Below the pieces are notes generated by a model. It saw nothing but the letters and a program-made list of their open reading frames with translations. It made no database searches and was not told the DNA's origin. From Hyphomicrobiales bacterium (GTDB lineage Bacteria > Pseudomonadota > Alphaproteobacteria > Rhizobiales > Rhizobiaceae), in the NCBI GenBank assembly GCA_900467745.1, contig UBQW01000032.1, positions 62,001-126,000 of the forward strand: a stretch of DNA of 64,000 bases, in the 5' to 3' direction. This document shows, piece by piece, positions 61,901 to 64,000 of this stretch (position 1 is its first letter; the number at the start of each line of letters is the position of its first letter). Both the position numbers and the translations under genes were made by a program.

Positions 61901-61995
61901 CCGCTGATCTGCACTGTTTCACGGGAGCGCCAGTGTTCGAGTTCCGACACGCGGACGCGGATGCGGTCGAGGCGTTGGGCAAGCGTAAGCGACAT
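58975..61995 (-). CDS. alpha-mannosidase (glycoside hydrolase family 38)
   Basis: 1006 residues, usual for bacterial GH38. The metal site starts with HAHID at 252-256 and the catalytic nucleophile Asp366 lies in WLPDCFG. The C-terminal beta-rich domain contains the GH38 segments around WHDRRAF. It has no signal peptide, so it acts on imported mannosides. ATG 61995 is chosen because AGGA (62003-62006) is seven bases upstream; ATG 62001 is too close to it. It is downstream of the MalFG-type permeases. Confidence 0.93.
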   Translation of the reverse strand: MSLTLAQRLDRIRVRVSELEHWRSRETVQISGWTFDGEPIAIGAAWPRKDGTVSFSASARVPEHWPVEEARLSLNLGGESLITITNEAGNETRLGLDPYHQEFRLTSRRLAISSETVARLPFGEPVRAPRLERANLLWLDEPVDRLWLLLRQISEAVDTLEGHEVIPHLIDIAEAAMRGLDWPSSTAAYIARMSPSVGQQKIWQLPELETAPEGLNQGQRASVVAAYDTLIKELKQLRERFPPQGEIALTGHAHIDLAWLWPYRETRRKMRRTFHTALSLMEQSSDFRFNQSTAHYYNQIAEDDPELLKRIVERVEEGQWETLGGMWVEPDTNMPTGESLSRQILYGQRYFEKTFGVRHTVCWLPDCFGFSGALPQLLRQGGMKSFFTIKVNWSETNKFPADLFWWEGLDGSRVLTHTFDNPMHGYNGFVQPDCFVPTWRNFQQKDKHDTTLLAVGYGDGGGGVTPEMIVREEQLRAFPALPAARWTKVHDFFEGAHKSAAEKELTTWQGEIYLELHRATLTSQSVVKRLHRKAERCLITAETLAGLAHLMGGEKPASLEKEWRVVLKNEFHDILPGSSIAEVYADSADELDGVIADGQAAQASALAAIAKQLPSGGGSNVLVVNPSLDERPVRLTLADGSHVSSRDSIAPLAIAVIDIASLTAQPGLSASSSHLENETLKVTLAKDGSISSILHKPSGREALDGAGNRLFVYPADKPRNWDAWDVEEDYAARGEEITALDSIELIENTAHRAAIRIVRSWRHSRITQILSLGANSRRLDIQTELDWHDRRAFLRTLTAVAVRNARATCECAYGVVERPTHANTSWDAAMFEAPAHRFADLSEPGFGVAILNDAKYGHSIRGNVLGLSLLRSPIYPDPLADEGLQSFTYSLMPHEGPWHEGGVREEADDLNQPLLALAVSDRAVGAWQPIKTDGICAALSAIKPSEDNDGLILRVYEPAGRRGAFDLTLPQGWRNEGPVSIMEEPMSDVPLSGLMPFQVKSWHISR

Positions 61996-62002
61996 GATCA
62001 TA

Positions 62003-62006
62003 TCCT
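62003..62006 (-). promoter_or_regulatory. ribosome-binding site deciding the mannosidase start
   Basis: AGGA on the minus strand lies seven bases before the ATG at 61995 but only one base before the ATG at 62001. The shorter protein is therefore favoured. Confidence 0.5.
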
Positions 62007-62021
62007 GATGTTTGAAAGAAA

Positions 62022-62864
62022 TCAGCCCTTGACGGCACCAGCCGTCATGGCGCCGAGAATGAGGCGTTGGAGCGAAAGAAATGCGACGATGGCGGGCACG
62101 ACAGACACGAGGCAGGCGGCCGCCAACAACTGAATGGAGCTGTCGTTCTGGGTGCCGGCGTACTGGAAGATGCCGACACCGATCGGCATCAGCGCCTCTT
62201 TGCTGATCAAGAGGAAAGGCACAAGAAATTGCGACCAGCCGGCGATGACCGAGATGATGAAGGCAGAGGCAATCCCTGGTTTCGCGAGCGGCAGAATGAT
62301 GCGCCAGAAGACACCGAAATGGCTGCACCCGTCGATCAGTGCCGCCTCGTCGAGGCTTCGCGGGATGCCGTCGATGAAGCCCTTGAGGATCCATGTGACC
62401 ATCGGCACGGCAAGCGCGATATAGACCATCGTCGCGCCGAAATGGCTGTCGGTGAGACCGATCTTGGCCATGTAGCGATAAAGCGGCACCATGATGACGA
62501 GTGGAGAGATCATCTGAAAGGCAAGCAGTACCATCATCCATGGGCCTTTCCCGCGGAAAGGAAAGCGCGAGAAGGCGTAGGCAGCCGGCAATGCCACGAT
62601 CAGGCAGCCGATCGCGCTCGACGCCGACAGGATGAGCGCGTTCCAAAGATAACCAGCGAACTTGTCGGAGGAGAGGATCGCGATGAAATTGTCGAGCGTC
62701 GGCGACTTGGGGATCAGCCTGGAGACGCCGAGGAACACCTCCTTGCGGGTGCGCAGCGCCAGTGACAGCAGCCAGACCAGAGGCCAGGCGAAGAAGAGGA
62801 AGGTGATCAGCATGAAGAGATAGCTGAAGAGGTCGCCGATGCGTTCCTGTCTCGAATTGATCAT
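62022..62864 (-). CDS. sugar ABC transporter permease (MalG-like)
   Basis: 280 residues with six transmembrane helices. The EAA loop is EAALIDGCSHFGVFWR, followed by IILPLAKPG, as in MalG. It overlaps the upstream permease gene by 4 bp and ends 26 bp before the mannosidase start. It imports a mannose-containing oligosaccharide by inference from the neighbours. Confidence 0.92.
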   Translation of the reverse strand: MINSRQERIGDLFSYLFMLITFLFFAWPLVWLLSLALRTRKEVFLGVSRLIPKSPTLDNFIAILSSDKFAGYLWNALILSASSAIGCLIVALPAAYAFSRFPFRGKGPWMMVLLAFQMISPLVIMVPLYRYMAKIGLTDSHFGATMVYIALAVPMVTWILKGFIDGIPRSLDEAALIDGCSHFGVFWRIILPLAKPGIASAFIISVIAGWSQFLVPFLLISKEALMPIGVGIFQYAGTQNDSSIQLLAAACLVSVVPAIVAFLSLQRLILGAMTAGAVKG

Positions 62865-63793
62865 ACCGGTTCTCCCTTCGGCAGAAAGCGGGCATAGACG
62901 AGCGCCAGGCTGAGGCTGATGACAAGCATCAGGATCGACAGCACCGCGCCGGCCGCCAGATCATAATTCCGGAAGACGACGTTGAACGTGTACAGCGACA
63001 GAACCTCGGTCGCCCGGCCCGGGCCGCCACCGGTCAGCGAGATGATCGCATCGAAGGTGTTCAGCGTCTGGATGGTGATGAGGATCATGTTGACGAGGAT
63101 CGCTGCGCGCAACTGCGGCAGGGTGATGTAGATCAGCCGTTGCCAGGGATTGGCGCCGTCCATTTCCGCGGCCTCATAAAGCTCCGGGTCTATCGCCTTG
63201 ATGGCGGCGTACATAACGACCATCGAAAAAGCCGTTCCGCGCCACACGTTGGAGATAACGACCGACCACATGACCATGTTCGGGTCGGACAACCACTGAA
63301 CGGGCGAGGCCCCGAGCATCCTGAGCAGGCTGTTGAGGCCGCCAAAGGGCGCCTCGTTGAATAGCATCTTCCAGATGATGCCGCCGGCGATCCCGGGAAC
63401 AACCCAGGCGACCAGCGCCGTGGTGCGCACGATGGTCGAGCCGAACAGACCGCGCTTTTCGCTGCGTACAACGACCTGGGCGATGAACAGGCCAAGCACC
63501 TGCTGGGCAACGACGCTGGATCCGGTGAAGACGAGCGTCACCCAGAGGATCTGCAGCAGTTCCGGCTTCGAAAGCGTGTTGGCGATCGTTCGCAGCGTGT
63601 ATTCCTCGTCGTTGCCGACGAGCGAAATGTTGGTGAAGGCAAAGCGGAAGACGTCGATCAGCGGATAGAGATAGAAGACCCCAAGAACCAGGATCAGCGG
63701 CATCAGCCAGGGCGCGGGCGAGGGGTAGAACTTTCGCGCGGCAAGCCTGCTTCCGGTAGGCGCAGTCTCGGCCGCAATGCTGAGATTGGTCAT
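62861..63793 (-). CDS. sugar ABC transporter permease (MalF-like)
   Basis: 310 residues with an N-terminal cytoplasmic stretch, a first transmembrane helix near 30-50 and five further helices. The EAA loop is EAAEMDGANPWQR, followed by YITLPQLR. It starts 85 bp downstream of the binding-protein stop codon, across a strong stem-loop. Confidence 0.92.
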   Translation of the reverse strand: MTNLSIAAETAPTGSRLAARKFYPSPAPWLMPLILVLGVFYLYPLIDVFRFAFTNISLVGNDEEYTLRTIANTLSKPELLQILWVTLVFTGSSVVAQQVLGLFIAQVVVRSEKRGLFGSTIVRTTALVAWVVPGIAGGIIWKMLFNEAPFGGLNSLLRMLGASPVQWLSDPNMVMWSVVISNVWRGTAFSMVVMYAAIKAIDPELYEAAEMDGANPWQRLIYITLPQLRAAILVNMILITIQTLNTFDAIISLTGGGPGRATEVLSLYTFNVVFRNYDLAAGAVLSILMLVISLSLALVYARFLPKGEPV

Positions 63794-63834
63794 CGATCCG
63801 TCCGGTCATGTGTCATTGAGATCAGGCAGTCGGC

Positions 63835-63871
63835 ATCGGTGGCGCGGGTGAGGTTACCCCGCGCCACCGAT
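63835..63871 (-). promoter_or_regulatory. intercistronic stem-loop after SBP gene
   Basis: A perfect 14-bp inverted repeat (63835-63848 and 63858-63871) with a 9-nt loop begins seven bases after the SBP stop codon and ends 41 bases before the permease start. It lacks a T-tract. This is the fourth binding-protein gene in the window followed by such a hairpin. Confidence 0.65.
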
Positions 63872-63878
63872 CATCAGC

Positions 63879-64000
63879 TCAGCTCCGTTTGAAGGCGCTG
63901 AGCGAGGCGGTGAAGGCTTCGTCGACGGCGGCTTCCGTCGCCTGCGTGCCTGTTAACACCTTGCCCATCATGATCTGGATCTGGTTGGAGATTTCGGGAT
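63879..64000 (-). CDS. sugar ABC transporter substrate-binding protein, C-terminal end (partial)
   Basis: The minus-strand frame enters from the right edge and ends at the TGA complementary to 63879-63881. The visible 39 codons contain MMGKVLTGTQATEAAVDEA, the helical ending typical of family 1 sugar-binding proteins (a G-x(4)-A-L/V-D helix). The rest is outside the window. It is first in the operon with the MalFG-like permeases and the GH38 mannosidase. Confidence 0.7.
   Translation of the reverse strand, partial: PEISNQIQIMMGKVLTGTQATEAAVDEAFTASLSAFKRS

Noticed and set aside
61999..62925. Extension of the mannosidase frame into the permease genes
   Set aside because: The open frame is continuous, but the extension is in the wrong frame of the MalG-like permease and has Arg/His-rich shadow composition. 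The ribosome site supports 61995.
1..64000. tRNA, rRNA, CRISPR array, insertion sequence or integrase
   Set aside because: No cloverleaf with matching T-loop, no regularly spaced repeats and no transposase or integrase-like protein was found while scanning. A short tRNA-like TTCGA run occurs in coding DNA only.

Overview
The window is about 59-61% GC, densely coded and free of tRNA, rRNA, CRISPR arrays and recognisable insertion sequences. The gene repertoire points to an alphaproteobacterium of the Rhizobiaceae (Rhizobium/Ensifer-like): a DUF982 protein, rhizobial-type RecX, a dadR-dadX-dadA locus, a branched-chain 2-oxoacid dehydrogenase operon, an StcD-like N-methylproline demethylase beside a betaine transporter, a WreV/WreQ/WreU-like surface-sugar set, and four complete or partial ABC uptake operons. 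Gene families are inferred from motifs and remembered family features; no database search was run.

Layout. (1) 78-10905: a sialidase-like BNR protein and a DHDPS/N-acetylneuraminate-lyase-type aldolase are transcribed leftward. They are divergent from a dipeptide-type ABC transporter (SBP, two permeases, two ATPases), an acid-sugar kinase of the DUF1537 family, a GntR/FCD regulator and a gluconate-5-dehydrogenase-like SDR. This looks like an uptake and degradation island for an acidic sugar or sialoside-like compound. (2) 10924-17134: mannonate dehydratase and a second GntR/FCD regulator, divergent from a Pot/Fbp-type ABC transporter. (3) 17275-18141: a small unknown protein and RecX. (4) 18181-25492: a leftward operon of thiolase, acyl-CoA dehydrogenase, E1alpha, E1beta, E2 and E3, for branched-chain amino acid breakdown. 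(5) 25845-28843: D-amino acid dehydrogenase and alanine racemase, divergent from an Lrp-type regulator. (6) 29176-40920: surface polysaccharide genes (GT25, a WbpM-like dehydratase, a reductase/epimerase, an initiating sugar-phosphate transferase, an O-antigen-ligase-like protein, a GT8-like transferase, a hexapeptide acetyltransferase and a GT29/sialyltransferase-like protein). Small hypotheticals, an XRE regulator, a stand-alone YcaO protein and a GNAT enzyme are interspersed.

(7) 41140-45798: a cNMP-domain/thioredoxin-reductase-like fusion that lacks the redox CxxC, then a leftward UBP-zinc-finger, KefF-like and KefB/C-like operon, which suggests electrophile or redox control of K+ efflux. 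(8) 46086-49328: AraC and LysR regulators, an MFS exporter and a DUF982 protein, with a clear bidirectional terminator. (9) 49547-54861: StcD-like demethylase and a ProXWV/HutXWV-type transporter, a proline-betaine uptake and demethylation unit closed by a strong terminator. (10) 54949-64000: a membrane-anchored hydrolase-like protein, two convergent ROK regulators, a GH38 alpha-mannosidase and a MalFG-type sugar ABC transporter whose binding-protein gene runs off the right edge.

The most noteworthy points are the sialidase/aldolase/Dpp-type transporter/DUF1537 island, the orphan YcaO gene with family-like sequence upstream of its first ATG, the GT29-like gene in a surface-polysaccharide cluster, the cysteine-free reductase fusion next to the Kef/UBP operon, and a stem-loop immediately after the substrate-binding-protein gene in all four ABC operons.
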